Below are positions 27,850 to 41,030 of a stretch of DNA of 64,000 nt, in pieces. Numbering within the stretch: the stretch's first letter is position 1; each line of letters starts with the position of its first letter. The notes beneath the pieces are model-generated. The model searched no databases. It had not been told where the DNA came from and saw only the letters and a list, made by a program, of their open reading frames with translations. This DNA comes from Sapria himalayana. Lineage: Eukaryota > Streptophyta > Magnoliopsida > Malpighiales > Rafflesiaceae. The translations under genes and the position numbers were made by a program. The stretch spans positions 187,251-251,250 of the forward strand of contig JAREIK010002654.1 of NCBI GenBank assembly GCA_029783825.1. Direction: 5' to 3'.

Positions 27850-28653
27850 GTCTGTCATCTATCTATCTACTATATATACATATATATATATATATATTTA
27901 TGTATATTTCTATATAAAATATTTATACATATATCTATCTTTCTATCTATTTCTATCTATCTACCTATCTCCCTATCTATCAATCTATCTATTTATCTAT
28001 CTGTGTGTGTCTATCTGTCTATCTATCTATATATTTGTCTATTTATTTGTCTTTCTTTATATATATCTATCTTGCTATCTATCTATTTGTATGTATCTTT
28101 CTATCTATATATATGTCTACATATATATATATATATATCTATCTATCTCTCTTTTTCTTTCTAAATATCTTTCTATCAATCTATCTAGTTATCAATCAAT
28201 ATATTTATTTATCTATCTTGCTATATATCTATATATATTCTTATCTAGTTATCTATCTATCTGCCTATATATCTATAAACCAATCTAGATTTATACCTAT
28301 CTATCTATCTATATATCTATCTGTCTATCTATCTAACTAACTTACTATATATATATTTATATGTTTATTTATATAGTTGTATGAATCTCTACCTACCTAC
28401 CTTTCTATCTGTCTATCTTTTTAATTGCTTATATGTCTAACTATCTAGCTGTCTATCTAATATGTATATATATATTTTTATCTATCTGTCTATTTGTAGG
28501 TCCCTCTACTTGTCTATCTATTTATATATCAATCTATCTATCGATCTTTCTATATATCTATATATCTATCTATCTACCTATATATCTATCTATCTATATA
28601 ATATGTAATAATTTATCTATCTATCTGTCTGTCTGTTTGTCTGTTTATCTATC

Positions 28654-28699
<46 letters not shown>

Positions 28700-29341
28700 A
28701 TGTATATTTCTATATATCTATCTATACATATATCTATATTTTTTATCTATATCTATATATCTATCTATCTGCCTATCTTCCTATCTATAAATCAAACTAT
28801 TTTTCTTTCTATCTATGTGTCTCTCTATCTATCTATCTATATGTTTGTCTATTTATTTGTTGTTTATATATATCTATCTTTCTATTTATCTTTTAGTATG
28901 CTTATCTATCTATCTATATATATATCTACCTATATATATATATATATCAATCTATATATCTATCACTATATCTCTCTATCTAAATATCTTTAAATCAATA
29001 TATCTATTTATCAATCTATTTATTTATTTATCTATCTTGCTATCTATCTATCTATCTTCTTATCTATTTATCTATCTATCTACCTATATATCTATAAACC
29101 TATCTACATTTCTACTTACCTACCTATCTATCTATTTATCTATCTGTCTATCTGTCTATCTGTCTATCTGTCTATCTGTCTATTTGTCTATTTGTCTATC
29201 TATATGTTTATCTATATAGTTGTATAAGTCTCAACCTATCTATATGTCTATTTGTATATCTATCTATCTATCTAGGTGTATATCTAATATGTATACATAT
29301 ATATTTTTATTTATCTGTCTATTTGTAGGTCTATCTACATG

Positions 29342-29372
<31 letters not shown>

Positions 29373-29480
29373 CTATCGATCTATCTATATATCTATATAT
29401 CTATCTATATAAATATATATCTATCTACTTATCTATCTAATGTAATTATCTATCTATCTTTCTTTCTATATATCTATCTA
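27850..29480 (+). repeat. Higher-order repeat of about 830 bp (two units) in array block 3
   Basis: Ordered landmarks recur about 800-845 bp apart: 'gtatatttctata' near 27902 and 28703; 'gtctatttatttgt' near 28037 and 28850; 'ctaaatatcttt' near 28161 and 28980; 'ctatatatctataaacc' near 28265 and 29085; 'atatagttgtat' near 28371 and 29214; and 'tctgtctatttgtaggtc' near 28484 and 29315. This shows a duplicated unit above the 4-bp level. A decayed third unit may follow beyond 29500. Confidence 0.75.
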
Positions 29481-29774
29481 CATATCTATCTAACTATCCA
29501 ACTATCTATCTATCTATCTATTTGTCTGTTTGTCTATCTATCTATCTGTCTATCTATCTATCTATCTATATATATGTTTATTTATCTATCATTGTATCAA
29601 TCTATATATCTATCTATCAATGTATCTATATCACTTTCTATCTATCAATATATCTATATTTCTATATGTCTATTTGTCTATATCTCTATATGACTTTCTA
29701 TCTAGTTATATATATATATATATATTTTTCTCTGTATCTAATTATGGTACTATCTATCTATCTATCTGTCAGTC

Positions 29775-29812
<38 letters not shown>

Positions 29813-30779
29813 TATCTTTCTATCTATTTCTATCTATCCATCTATCTATTTTTATATCTATCTTTCTTTCTTTCAATCTATTTATCTATTTATCTATAAG
29901 ACTATTTATTTATCTATCTATCTATATATATCTATATATCTATTTATCTATCTATTTGTGTATCTGTCTATCTTACCATGTGTCTATATATCTATTTGTC
30001 TATTTGTCTATCTAACTATCTATCTATTTTTCTATTTTTCTATTTGTATATCATTATAACTATTTATCTGTCTTTCTATCTAACTATCTATCTATCTATG
30101 TTTCTATTTGTTTATATGTCTATTTGTCCATCTATCTTACTATATATCATTATATCTTTCTTTATGTCTATCTGCCTGTCTATTTGTCTATCTCTATATC
30201 TATCTCTTTGTTTCTCTATCTATCTATACACCTCTCTATCTATCTTTCTATTTCTTTAACTATCTATCTATCTATTTGTCTTTATATATATGTGTCTATC
30301 TATCTATCTATCTATTTATCTCTCTATCTAAATATCTTTATATATATATCTATTTGACTATATATTATCTATCTATCTATATATATTTATCTATCTGTTT
30401 GTTTATTTATATACGTATCTATCTATCTGCCTATTTGTTTATCTATCTATCTATTTGTCTTCCTGTCTATATATTTGTCTGTCTATCTACATGTTTTGTT
30501 TTTCTATAATTCTATTTATGTATTTATCTTTCTCTATTTATCTATCTATCTATCATTTATCTTTCAATCTCTCTCTCTCTCTCTCTCTCTATTATCTATC
30601 TATTTATCTATTTGTCTATTTGTTTATCTATATATTTAACTAACTAACTATCTATCTATATATCTATAAATCTATATATATATATATATATTATTTATTT
30701 ATATATTTATCTATATATCTCTTTATATACTTATCTATTTAACTTTCTGACATATGAAAAAGCCCAGGTGGCTAAAGAA

Positions 30780-31090
30780 TAATGTCTATCTCTATAGGAT
30801 TTTTTCATCGCTAAAATAGAATAACATCACAATTATGATGAAAATTATCCCAGGCTAAAGTGCTCGTCATAAAATATTAATGAAAAAAAATAATTTTCTA
30901 CAAGTTTTTTAATGATAGAAATTCCCTAGCTAATTATTTTTTTTTCTTACTAATTTTTATCGTAATTAAGAATAGTAATTAATATTTATTGACTCAATAT
31001 ATATAGATAATTCCCTACCTAAATTAGTGATTAAAAAACCTCTAGCTATTTTCACAATTTATTTTACAAAAAATTTAATACATCTTTTTA
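30780..31090 (-). other. CACTA copy 3 3' subterminal repeat region
   Basis: Motifs 'catcgctaaaat', 'gatgaaaattatccc', 'ttccctagctaatta', 'ttccctacctaaattag' and 'cctctagctat' recur. They resemble those at the 5' ends of copies 1, 2 and 4. This supports placing the element's 3' end near 30750, although a clean CACTA terminus is not visible. Confidence 0.6.
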
Positions 31091-31229
31091 TATTTATATA
31101 TTAAATTGAATGAAAACATATACTATAAATCTTCTTTTATAGTTAACAAAAAGAAAAAGTAGTTCAGAGATTATTCTGATACAATTATTACATAATTAAA
31201 ACAAAAACATAACATAAGTATATAATTAT

Positions 31230-31645
31230 TTAAAACAAAATTATCATCCTCATCATTAGTTGAAGCATTTGTGCTAGGCTCTCCTACATGGTTTCTCTGC
31301 TGGAACATTGTGTCCTATCTGTCTTGTAAAGGCTGCTAACTCTGATTCCATATAGTACTTCTGCTGTTGTTCTGCATCTGATACTACTCAGAAAAATTAT
31401 TTTTAACTTCCTCGACAATATTATTATTAACACTAAAAATCATTAATTAAAGCCACAATATTATAAACTAATGAAAGGCACACTCTAAACACAAAACGAA
31501 AGCAAACAAACGTGAAGGAAAATAGTACTTAATTTCTAGATGCACTGTATGACCAGATCCAGTAACTAAAGCATCTACCTCAAGTTTATTCCCCAATTTC
31601 AAGCACTTTACTAATACCTTTTCATTATTTTCAAGGGCTGCTGCT
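31230..31645 (-). pseudogene. Duplicated 3' exons of the second CACTA gene (outer copy)
   Basis: 31235-31385 is closely similar to 33725-33870; both share 'ctctcctacatggttt'/'ctctcctgcatggttt', then 'ggctgctaactctgat'/'ggctgtaactatgat', then 'catctgttgttgc'-like sequence. The minus strand of about 31530-31640 can be read as ENNEKVLVKCLKLGNKLEVD followed by ALVTGSGHTVHLE, a possible terminal exon of unknown domain. The repetition means copy 3 contains two versions of the gene's 3' end about 2.5 kb apart, suggesting a nested or rearranged structure. Confidence 0.55.
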
Positions 31646-33700
31646 GCATATATGAAATAGTTATTAAAATATAAACAAGAGAGAAAACTAATAAAAGATA
31701 TAACAAACCAAAAAACTATTTAAATAATATAGTGTAGCCAAAAGAAGATATTAGAAACAAATAAAAAAAGAGAACTAGTATTCAATGAGAAATTGAATCA
31801 TGCTATTTTTATTGGAGACGGGTTCCCAGGTCAGAGTCCAACACCATCTACTTTCCTTTAGTATTAAGGATCAAGACACTCGCTGGAGCCTCCAAGCATG
31901 CGACTCAGACCCCATTAACTAACTCATTTTATTATTCAGAGACACCACACTTGTGTGTCCCATGTTTTTATAATGATGATGAATATTTCTTCACCATATC
32001 AAACAGCTCAAACATAGCAAAACGAGATGATTTCATCAATTGAATAGATTCATAAAATAATACACACATGATGATTAGCAACTTGTTTTTTTAAAACAAG
32101 AATACTAGCACATGAAAATAATAGACACCCATTGTAAGGTGAACTACAATGGAAAGCAGCAAAATCAAATGAGAATCAGCTGAGCAAATAATTGGAGCAA
32201 AATGGAAGAAAAAGAAGGGAGCTTTGCCTATCCATCATGCACCCTTGTTGTTGTAATTGAGCAAATAGCACCATCATTAAAATGATCACCTTAATAAACA
32301 AGAAAACACTTGCAACAAGAACCACAACTAGGAGGTGGGCTGCACCAATTTGTGTTCACTCACAATAAAGAAAGTTATCTGGCATTCTTCTGGTCTCATA
32401 TTGCTCTCCTCTCCTTGGTGTAGGCTCAAACTACATCAATTTTAAGGCTCAAACTGCATAAATGTTAAGGCTCAAACAGTATCAACACAACCACAAAAAC
32501 TATCATTTCACAGCATAAACATTTTAAAAAACAAAAACAAAATCAAAAACAAAATAAAAATCAAAATCAAAAACTTTTTGATAATGGCCCCAATTGTAGC
32601 CATCCATTACAAGCTAGTGAGCTCGAGTAAAAAGCTATAGATTGTTTGTTTGGTTAAACTGGTTAGAGATGTTCTATAGAAGAAGGATGGTGAGAGTTGA
32701 GGTGAAGGAAAAGTACAAGTGGGTGTAATTTCTGTCTAAACCAAGGAAGTCAAAAAAAAATAATCAAATAGATCGGTGAAAAACTTCCAGATGTTAGCAT
32801 TGCCATACTTTTGTTGGCACTCATCATAAAATCCATAAAATTTAGTCATTTCCCCTTAGGATTGTGATCAACTATGGATAGTGCACTTTAAAAGCTACTA
32901 GGAGTGAGACTGTCTCAATTAAATAATATCCAAGATCAACATAATCTTACATCCAACTCAATTTTGAGACGACACACTTTTTTTAATGAAAGAAAAGAAT
33001 CATTGGTTAGGTTAGTCAGCCAACACAGAACAAAACCAGAATCAAGAACAATAATGCCACCTAATAAATCTTTTTTTTTTAGCAACACATTGGCAGAAAT
33101 CATGTGCTAGCAAGTTGCTAACTATTCCTTTTTAATTAAGTGAGGAGATAAGAGCTTTGAGACTACAAATCTTATGAAAGACTTGCATTAATGTAGATCT
33201 TTCAACTTATCATCACATATTATTCTCTGCCTATCTCATTAATCATTTAAAAAACAATAATATTTAATGATTAATTGAAATTAAAGAATAACACCATGGA
33301 TTCTCATTTGGGTGGAGGTGAAGATGATGGATTTTGGCATACATGTAGGTTATTTCCTTTTATATAGGCTCACATCTTCTTTACAACATTAGAACGAGAT
33401 AATGTATCTTTACTTGTTCCAACAAATTTTATGAGAGAGTATGAAAGAGAAACATGTAGCCAAAAATCCAGAAGTTTTCTTCTTCTCTTGTTTTTCTCTG
33501 TGCTTTTATTTACATCTGAAGATATGAACCAATAATATTTATTTAGACACATTACAAATTGACTTCACCATGACATATTTAACCATGAAAAACTTTTACA
33601 TGTCTCATCATCTTCTTCTCTTTTCTTTGATTCCTTGTTCTTTAATAAACAAAAAACAAAAAAATTCAAAAATAATTCTTATACAAAAGTTTCATGGCTA
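31646..33700. other. Unassigned insert between the two second-gene 3' ends of CACTA copy 3
   Basis: About 2 kb of moderately complex sequence has no homologue elsewhere in the window. An A-rich stretch lies at 32525-32580. The longest frames are 60-68 codons and have no recognised domain. On the plus strand at about 33380-33480 a short conceptual reading HIFFTTLERDNVSLLVPTNF followed by MREYE vaguely resembles the start of a plant B3 DNA-binding domain (FF ... L-VP--F---Y), but the match stops there. It may be captured host sequence or another transposon. Confidence 0.35.
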
Positions 33701-33719
33701 AAATAAAAACATAACATAG

Positions 33720-35610
33720 TTTCATCATCATTTAATATAAAATCATCCTCATAATTAGCTGGTGCATTATTGTTAGCCTCTCCTGCATGGTTTCACTATT
33801 GGAACTCAGAATGCTATCTATTGTGTAAAGGCTGTAACTATGATAGCATATAGGGCATCTGTTGTTGCTTAACAATCTTATTTTCTTTCATCTCATCATT
33901 CACTTGTTTCATTTCCTGTATTTCTTTCTTTAAATGAGTAATCTGCTTATTTTCTCTTCTTTCATTTCCTGCATGTTTTCCTTCAATTGGGTAATCTTTT
34001 CAACCTTCTCTTTCATTTATATCTCCATAACTTCAAAACATTCATTTGTTTTCATTACTTGATATTCAACCGCCTCATCCACCACTACTGTGATATAAAA
34101 ATTAGAAGCATGATTGCTACAACAAAATGCCACTCCCTTCAAGTCGATGCCATATATTCACTGCTTCTTCTGACCTCTTATGGTCTCCAAATAGATATGA
34201 TCATAGTCAAGTGGTTGAAGATCCATAGAACTTTCAATTCATTGAGAAGCAGTTATCACACGTTCCTCCATGAGTTTTTGTGATAAAATAGTAAAAAATA
34301 CTATTCTAGATATACATAAAATAAATCTAATATTTTCATTCCACACAATCTTCAAAATTTACTGTAGTATTCTAAAACTTTATTAATATAATAGATTCTT
34401 ACAGTAATCATCTGAGACTTGTTGTCAACAAATTGCCCATCCACTTTCTTCACATGCATCTTTCTGAAAATCTCATAAAAATTGGAATCTCGACCCAATT
34501 CTTCAGCCTAAAGTATGTATTTATTAAGTAAAAAATTAACAAATATTAGAAAATATTAGCTAAAATAATTAAACCATGCATAAATTTGATTTATTTGGAC
34601 TATTAAGCCAACTATTAGATATATAAATGTTTTAAACTTATAAATTGTACCAAATCTCAATCGCACTTAATGCTCGATTTTAACCCTCCTATGTTACGAG
34701 ACATTCTTGTACCTATTCTAGCTACCCTAGTCCATTAGTTTTTGATAGCTAACTCTGATTTTTTTTTCACACTAGCTCATGCCAATACTTAAGCCACTCA
34801 GGCCACTCAGGCCACTCATCCTCGAGTATAAAATTAGGCCTAATTTTTAGAATCTATAATTTTTGAACAAAATCTGAGTACCATTCAGTAGTTTTTCTCT
34901 CCAACAATGACTTTATTTGTCCATAAAATTTGGGTACTATGTGCACTGATTCGATAATTATATATAGAAAACTCAAAAAATAACTATATTAATAATAAGG
35001 ACATAATTATTTAATACTTAAATAATAACCAACATAATAGTTAACTAATTAGATAATTAATTTTCAATTCTTTTGTTTATTTCTTTTTACCTGAAAGTGA
35101 TTAAAGTTAGTCTCTCTTGTTGATTAATAAACTTTCTTCCATGAATGCTTTAGAATCGACCATTTTCATGGAAGACTTTATAATTATAGTTGAATACTTG
35201 TGTAAATGGAATGAAATGATAAAAATATAAAAATAACATTGAAAACAAGCAAATCATAACTATATATAAAAACAAAACCACTAACTGGAACATCATAATT
35301 TTAATATAAGTAATATTTACATATTTCTTATACCTCACATCCATAATCTCTATCACTAAGTCAGCACTGCATGCAAAGGAAGGCATAGTATTTGATGATA
35401 TCAATGGTGTTGTAAATGGGAGAACTATTTGTGTAAAATGTGGTGTAGAAGATGGTGATGGATCAAAAGTGTGTGCAAGAGGGATAATGGGTGGTGGCCT
35501 TATATCTGATATAGGTGATGGTAAAGGTGTTAATGATGGTGATGGTGATGTTGAAGTTTGGATATAGTGGGTAAGAGATGGTACTGACTTTACAACATAG
35601 AACAAATAAT
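33720..35610 (-). pseudogene. Transposase_24-like (TNPA-type second CACTA gene), copy 3
   Basis: Minus-strand exons in order: a proline/serine-rich N-terminus with THTFDPSPSSTPHFT-like sequence (about 35290-35605; the 151-codon frame at 35150-35605); an exon with TTEWYSDFVQKL and EWLKYWHEL, including a WPE triplet duplication (34755-34935); a decayed HTGGS-equivalent exon (about 34640-34735); an exon with GRDSNFYEIFRKMHVKKVDG followed by QFVDNKSQMI and GTAAGA (about 34400-34510); and a last exon with DYDHIYLETIRGQKK (about 34150-34230) running into a charged coiled-coil-like stretch with KEKVEKITQLKENMQEMKEE (about 33950-34020). This order matches the plant Ptta/En/Spm Transposase_24 protein. 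Stops and frame changes in several exons show it is dead. It starts about 90 bp after the TNP2 stop. Confidence 0.85.
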
Positions 35611-35695
35611 AGAGATATAATAAACATCAGTAATGGATTTCAACAAAATATAGAAAGCCTTAGAAACTAATATACTCTAATACAATTATAACAAT

Positions 35696-38320
35696 TTAAT
35701 TATTGGCATCACTATCATTCTCTAATGGATCTTCTGACATTTCATCTGATTTTGATGGAAGTTCCAACTCATCTTCAGATAAAAAAAGGAACATCTTCAA
35801 TTTCTATTTGGTCACCATTTCAGTCACATTAGTTTTTTGGATCTTCATCTACATGCACATGCTCAATATTTTTAAATCATCTTCTGGAAATGCTAGTTCA
35901 ACAGCTAAGTTTTCACTTCTTTTTTGAGATGTTGGTACTTCAAAATTTGATCGAGCTTTAATTTTGCAAATAGCCCAACAATCACTCGGATATGTACAAT
36001 AATATACTTGAGTGGCATGAACTACCATAATAAAAGGCTCATATCGATTAAATCTATGTTTATGGTTAACAACCACTAGCTTATAATCTGAATGAATCTT
36101 TGTACCCCTATTTTGTGTATGATCAAACCACTCACATCTTAAAAATACAATCTTGTTATTTTCGAGTATAGGATACTCCAACTCAATAACTTCCGTGAGT
36201 TAACCATTATAATCAATCTCATCTACACTATAACTTGAGCCTTAAATGCATACACTACTATTCATAGTTACTTTAGAATAATTTTGTCCTATTGTGTGAA
36301 ATTTATATTTATTGATAAAATACCCATGATAGGCTGCCACATATCTAAACAGACTTTTACTTAGATTCAGTATTAATATGTTGGAATATCCATTTGAAGA
36401 ATCATTTGACTGTTGCATAAATTTAACAAATTATGTTAAATACTAAAAGATACTAATAAATCAAATAATTCATAAAATTAAAGCTTAAGAATTTTCACAT
36501 AGTTCTTGAACCAATTTGCAAATTCTGTTTCTAGCATAGAATCGACCTCATGGCTGGAAATGGTTGGTTGCCTATGTTTTAACTACTCAACATAAACACT
36601 GCACGAATATAAATGGAGGGAGAACAATGAATATCAAATTTCAATTAAATATATTTAGTAAAAAATTAAACTATGATTAAACATTCAACTATTTTGGGTA
36701 TACATACTTAATAAATGGTGCAACCTCCTCACAAATAACTAAAACATAGCTCTAAGTTGTGTTGTACTCTTCATCTATCATACATCTTTTCTTTGCTCTT
36801 CCAAATGCTCTTCTATGGTGCTTGAAAATAGATAGATTATCCACAGATTCATCTTCTACCAGCACACAACCTTCATCATTCCGAGGCATATTTCTATTAT
36901 TTGTATTGACATGATCCTCAAAATAATAAGAATAAAAAGATGATGCTTCTTCTACTAAATATGTATTGCAAATTGAACCTTCAACTTTTGCCTTGTTTCT
37001 ATTATTCAATTTCAACTTACAAAGATACCTACAACCATTATGTTAGATTTCAATTTAATCAAATAACAATATTAATTTATGCTTGAAATAATAAAACATA
37101 GTTACTTATATTTAATTACCTTTCAAAAGGATACTCCCATCTGTATTTCACTAGGCTGACTGTCCTTGCTTCATATGCCGAATGGATTGATAAATACTCT
37201 ATTGAGTCATAAAAGTTGGGTGAGAATATCCATTCAAGCTTACAAAGAATGAGAGGTAAGGCATTCTCCAGTCTTACCATGTCCGCTATTTTGATTGTGG
37301 TTGCAGTTTGATGTTTGAAGAACAAACTAAGTTTGGTAAAGACCTTCCAACCATTAGAGGAAGTATTTCATGCAAATCAATTGGTATTAATCATTGCATA
37401 AATACATGATAGACATGACCTTTTATTCCAAATAACTTAAAAATTTTTCATATCCACACATCTACCCATATTTGACACATATCCATCAAGGATTTTCAAA
37501 TTTTTAACTCATTCACACAATATCTGTCTTGCCTTCTTATCAAGTGTGTAACAAGCTTTAGGGTATTTTTTGTAGCCTCATTTTGTTTGAATTTAGGATG
37601 CCGACAGTAATCATTCTACTCTTATCTTGATTTTAAAGTGTCTTTTGTTTTTCTATCTACATTAAGGACAGTGTTGAAAACATTGGAAAATACAATTTTT
37701 TATATGCGTTACATCTAAGTTATGAAGAATTAAATTAGGCTTCCAATAGGGCAAGTCCCAAAAAATACTACATTTCAACTAGCCAAATATTTTGCATATT
37801 GGTCCATTAGTTCCAATAGAATCCATCCCGTGAACAAACAACTGGTGCAATTGTCATCACTATTTTATATTTTCAAAATGCAGTTTTATTTATGTGGAAT
37901 AGATGATTTGTAGGTAAAACCTTATCATGGTTATCAACCATGACTATTTACCACTGAATTTGAGGGTAAATGCATTAAACATTTCCATGCAATATGGGCA
38001 TGCAAATCATTGTGCAGTACTCCAACCAGACAATATTGAATAAGTAGGAAAATTACTAACCATCCACATAAGGGCTACCCACGTTATGAAATTTTGCTTC
38101 TTTGAGATGTCATATGTATTCACTCCAATATCTCACTAATGATTTAACTCTGCTATAAGAGGTTGTATGATAACATCCATAATGCCTTTTGAATTTTTTT
38201 TCTCTTGAACCAATTTTGACATAAACATATATTGCTACTTCATACACAACTATGGAGGTAAATTATAAGGTATCACTATCATTGGCCATGTTGAATATTT
38301 GAAGGAGTAAGCTTCTCACT
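35696..38320 (-). pseudogene. TNP2-type CACTA transposase pseudogene (Transposase_21, DUF4218, DUF4216)
   Basis: Minus-strand translation shows the ordered landmarks of plant TNP2 transposases. Transposase_21: KYSTWPMIVIPYNLPP (about 38245-38300), IMDVIIQPLIAEL (about 38150-38185), TYDISKKQNF (about 38085-38117), SGWSTAQ then a stop then FACPYC (about 37990-38035), LPYWKPNLILHNLDVTHI (about 37700-37756) and FGIKGHVYHVFMQ (about 37391-37435). DUF4218: LPLILCKLEWIF ... YRWEYPFER (37120-37325), spliced by a 91-bp GT-AG intron (37029-37119) to YLCKLKLNNRNKAKVEGS (to about 36755). DUF4216: AAYHGYFINKYKFHT through VFLRCEWFD to NRYEPF (about 35930-36340). An acidic tail ends at TAA 35696-35698. Many stops and frameshifts occur in the Transposase_21 part and the N-terminus upstream of 38320 was not recognised. 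Such proteins catalyse CACTA excision; this copy cannot. Confidence 0.92.
37029..37119 (-). other. Conserved-phase GT-AG intron in the TNP2 pseudogene
   Basis: On the minus strand the exon ends GAA AG, the intron starts GTAATT at 37119 and ends TGTAG at 37029, and the next exon begins G TAT CTT. Joining restores the arginine codon and the continuous YPFER-YLCKL motif expected in DUF4218. It is 91 bp and AT-rich, a normal size for a plant intron. Confidence 0.85.
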
Positions 38321-41030
38321 TCTCAATAAAGATTAAAGACCAAAATTTCTATTGTAAATCAACTCAATCTTTGAATATTAAAATAAATAGGATATACAAA
38401 ATTAATGGAATGAAGAGCCAATTCCAATAACTCTTGGCTAATTAATTAATAAAGAAATCAGACATGAACAAAAACATATTTGGACTATAAAATATATCAT
38501 ACAAGGTATTCAACTAGAAAACATAGATGTGAAGCAAACTAAAATTATAGATTTCTAGCTTTACAAATCTAGACTGATTAGAGATACAAAAAATTACAGA
38601 CATTAACATTAACATAATTTGTGTAAAATTGCAATCAAAATATTGTTTGGTAAAGAAAACTTACATACAAATCAATTAATACCTAATCAATAAGAAGGAT
38701 GGTAACTTATTAATTTAGCAAAAATTATAGATATGTTCATCTCTTATATATTTTTTTCAATTAAATATTAAAAAAAGTTAAATTTTGGCAAGAGCAGCTC
38801 GAGAGGGCTATTTTTTAGATGCCCAAATAGAAAATGAGTAAATCAACCAAATGGCCACATCACTTTTTTTAAAAGCTTCTAAAATAGGTTAATTAATTTC
38901 ATCAAACAATTACATGGCTATATTTGCAAATAACTTAAAAAATCTTTTAATATACTCATATTATAATTTTACACCAAGCCATAAAAGTTGCAAATATATA
39001 ATGACAAAAAATAAAATGATACACATAAATACAAACAAAAAACTATACATACATACATACATATGTGTGTGTGTGTGTGTATAATATATCAAGAGTATAA
39101 TCATCTGCACAAACAAATTGATTTACATATGCTAAATCTAAAATAGCTGAAAAGTAAAAAATAAAAGGAAAACATACAAGAGTATCATATATCAACATTA
39201 TTAAATTATGCATTAATGATAATTTTTGATTTTTGTTTATCATTAATTTTTTATTGCTAATTTTTGAATTTATAAAAAAATATACTACTAGAATAACATT
39301 AAATCTAAAATATCATACCAATATTAAAGATATTTTTTCATATGGAGATTTATGATCCAATTAACAATTTTAATTTAAAAACTTTACTTTGATATATTGA
39401 TTCTCAGTAATAATCTCAGAATCAACATTAGATCATAGTCAAATTGTGAAAAATCATTAGTTGATGATGTGTTACATCTTGCTTCATTTTTTTTGTTTTT
39501 ATTTAGTTGTACAATATTATTTTTGATCATTTCTAATTTTTTGTATGTGTGATAAAAAATTGGCAAGTGTTTTGTGTAAAAAAGTATATTAGTATGCATG
39601 TTTCATTGTAAACAAAAAAATGTGCCTGTAAATTAAACATAGACTGGACTAAATAAATGACTTCACACGCATCACACATCTACTACATTGGATATATATA
39701 CTATATGCACATTTTTAAAAAAAGAATGGTATACTTTATTACTAATCAAATTATCTATCATTTTACTCATGTTAACATTATATAATGATGGAACAATTAC
39801 TTATGATAAATGTATACACAAAATATGACACCATGCATGGCCAGTGTGCTTTGAGAATGCATGCTATCTTGCTCTTCTTTGAATTTAAAAAATTACAATA
39901 CCATACTCCTCATTTCCTATTGTTAGTATTTTATTCGTTCTCTTTTACTATTATTCTTCGAATTTAAGAGCAAGCACACTTTCTGTTGAATTGACATCCA
40001 TTAAACATTAAAAAGAAATAATCATTAAAAGAAAAAAACTTCACACTTTTGATTTTTCATTAACACACAAGAACTTAACAAAAAAGTACCATTTAGATCA
40101 CTATCAATTTTAAATTTACAAAACTCATTACTAATTTTTAAATAAATTATAATGAAAATAAACAAATAAAATACAGACAGAGAAAGAGATAGAGAAAGAA
40201 ATGTTCTTTGTTTGATATGTAGAGATGGCCAGATGGGGGGAGAGACAAGTCATAGATGAAAAAAATTAGAAACCGAAATTATTTTATATTTAACCATAAA
40301 TTATATTATTTCATAAATAAATACATTTATGGTTAATAATTAAAGAAATTTGTATGGTTATTTTTTATAATATTATTTATAAATTAATAAAATAAATTTC
40401 AATAATAAAAAATTAATTTATGGTGATAACAATGAAAAAAATAAATAATATTACTAATAACCATGAAAACAATTTATTGTTAATTAAATTTTCATATTAT
40501 TTTATTTATTATAAAACATATTATTTCATATAACCATTGATAAATTGTATAAATGTATAACAAATACACAATTTATAACATCTCAATTAAAAAAATAAAT
40601 AACCAAGTAAATAATGAATAAGTGAAATATCAATAATATTCAAACAAATAATAAAATAACTGACCATAAAAAAAATATAATCATAACATTATCCAAAAAA
40701 ATAAAAATAAAATTTAATTACTTAAAAATATAACTCATTAAAATAAGACTACAAATAAATCCATTAATAAAAAAAACAAAAGTAACCAAATTTGAATTTG
40801 TATACTACTATAACAAATGGTTTATCATATTGCACAATGTGTATGCATTATAGAGATAACTAATGATTTATCATATTACTATAATAAATGATTTATCAAC
40901 TTATATATTTACTTAAAAATATCCCTCTATAATATATCATTTCTTCATATGATATACATTATAGAGATAATCTCTCGTGTATGCATACAAGCATCATATT
41001 GTACATAACTATTATCTTAGTTGCACATTT
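38321..41030. other. AT-rich region upstream of the TNP2 pseudogene, no genes recognised
   Basis: 2.7 kb of AT-rich sequence lies where the transposase N-terminus, first introns and promoter would be expected. I could not recognise the usual Transpos_assoc domain. A CATA/TG microsatellite is at 39049-39080. Frames up to 71 codons have no recognisable content. It may include an unrelated insertion. Confidence 0.45.

Larger units (their letters stand above)
18263..30745 (+). repeat. Degenerate TCTA (GATA) array, block 3
   Basis: About 12.5 kb of TCTA units and variants starts at the 5' terminus of CACTA copy 2 and ends against copy 3. TA tracts lie at about 20794-20835, 23339-23362, 25408-25435 and 26769-26820. 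TG or CA tracts lie at about 19023-19048, 24943-24962 and 29776-29808, and a TC tract at 30569-30590. Among the longest near-perfect TATC runs is 25328-25370. Longer-period duplications are listed separately. Every open frame is a Ser-Ile-Tyr-Leu artefact. Confidence 0.95.

Noticed and set aside
32904..33110. 68-codon plus-strand frame in the copy 3 insert
   Set aside because: It has varied composition but no recognisable domain, no conserved counterpart in the window and no neighbouring exon signals.
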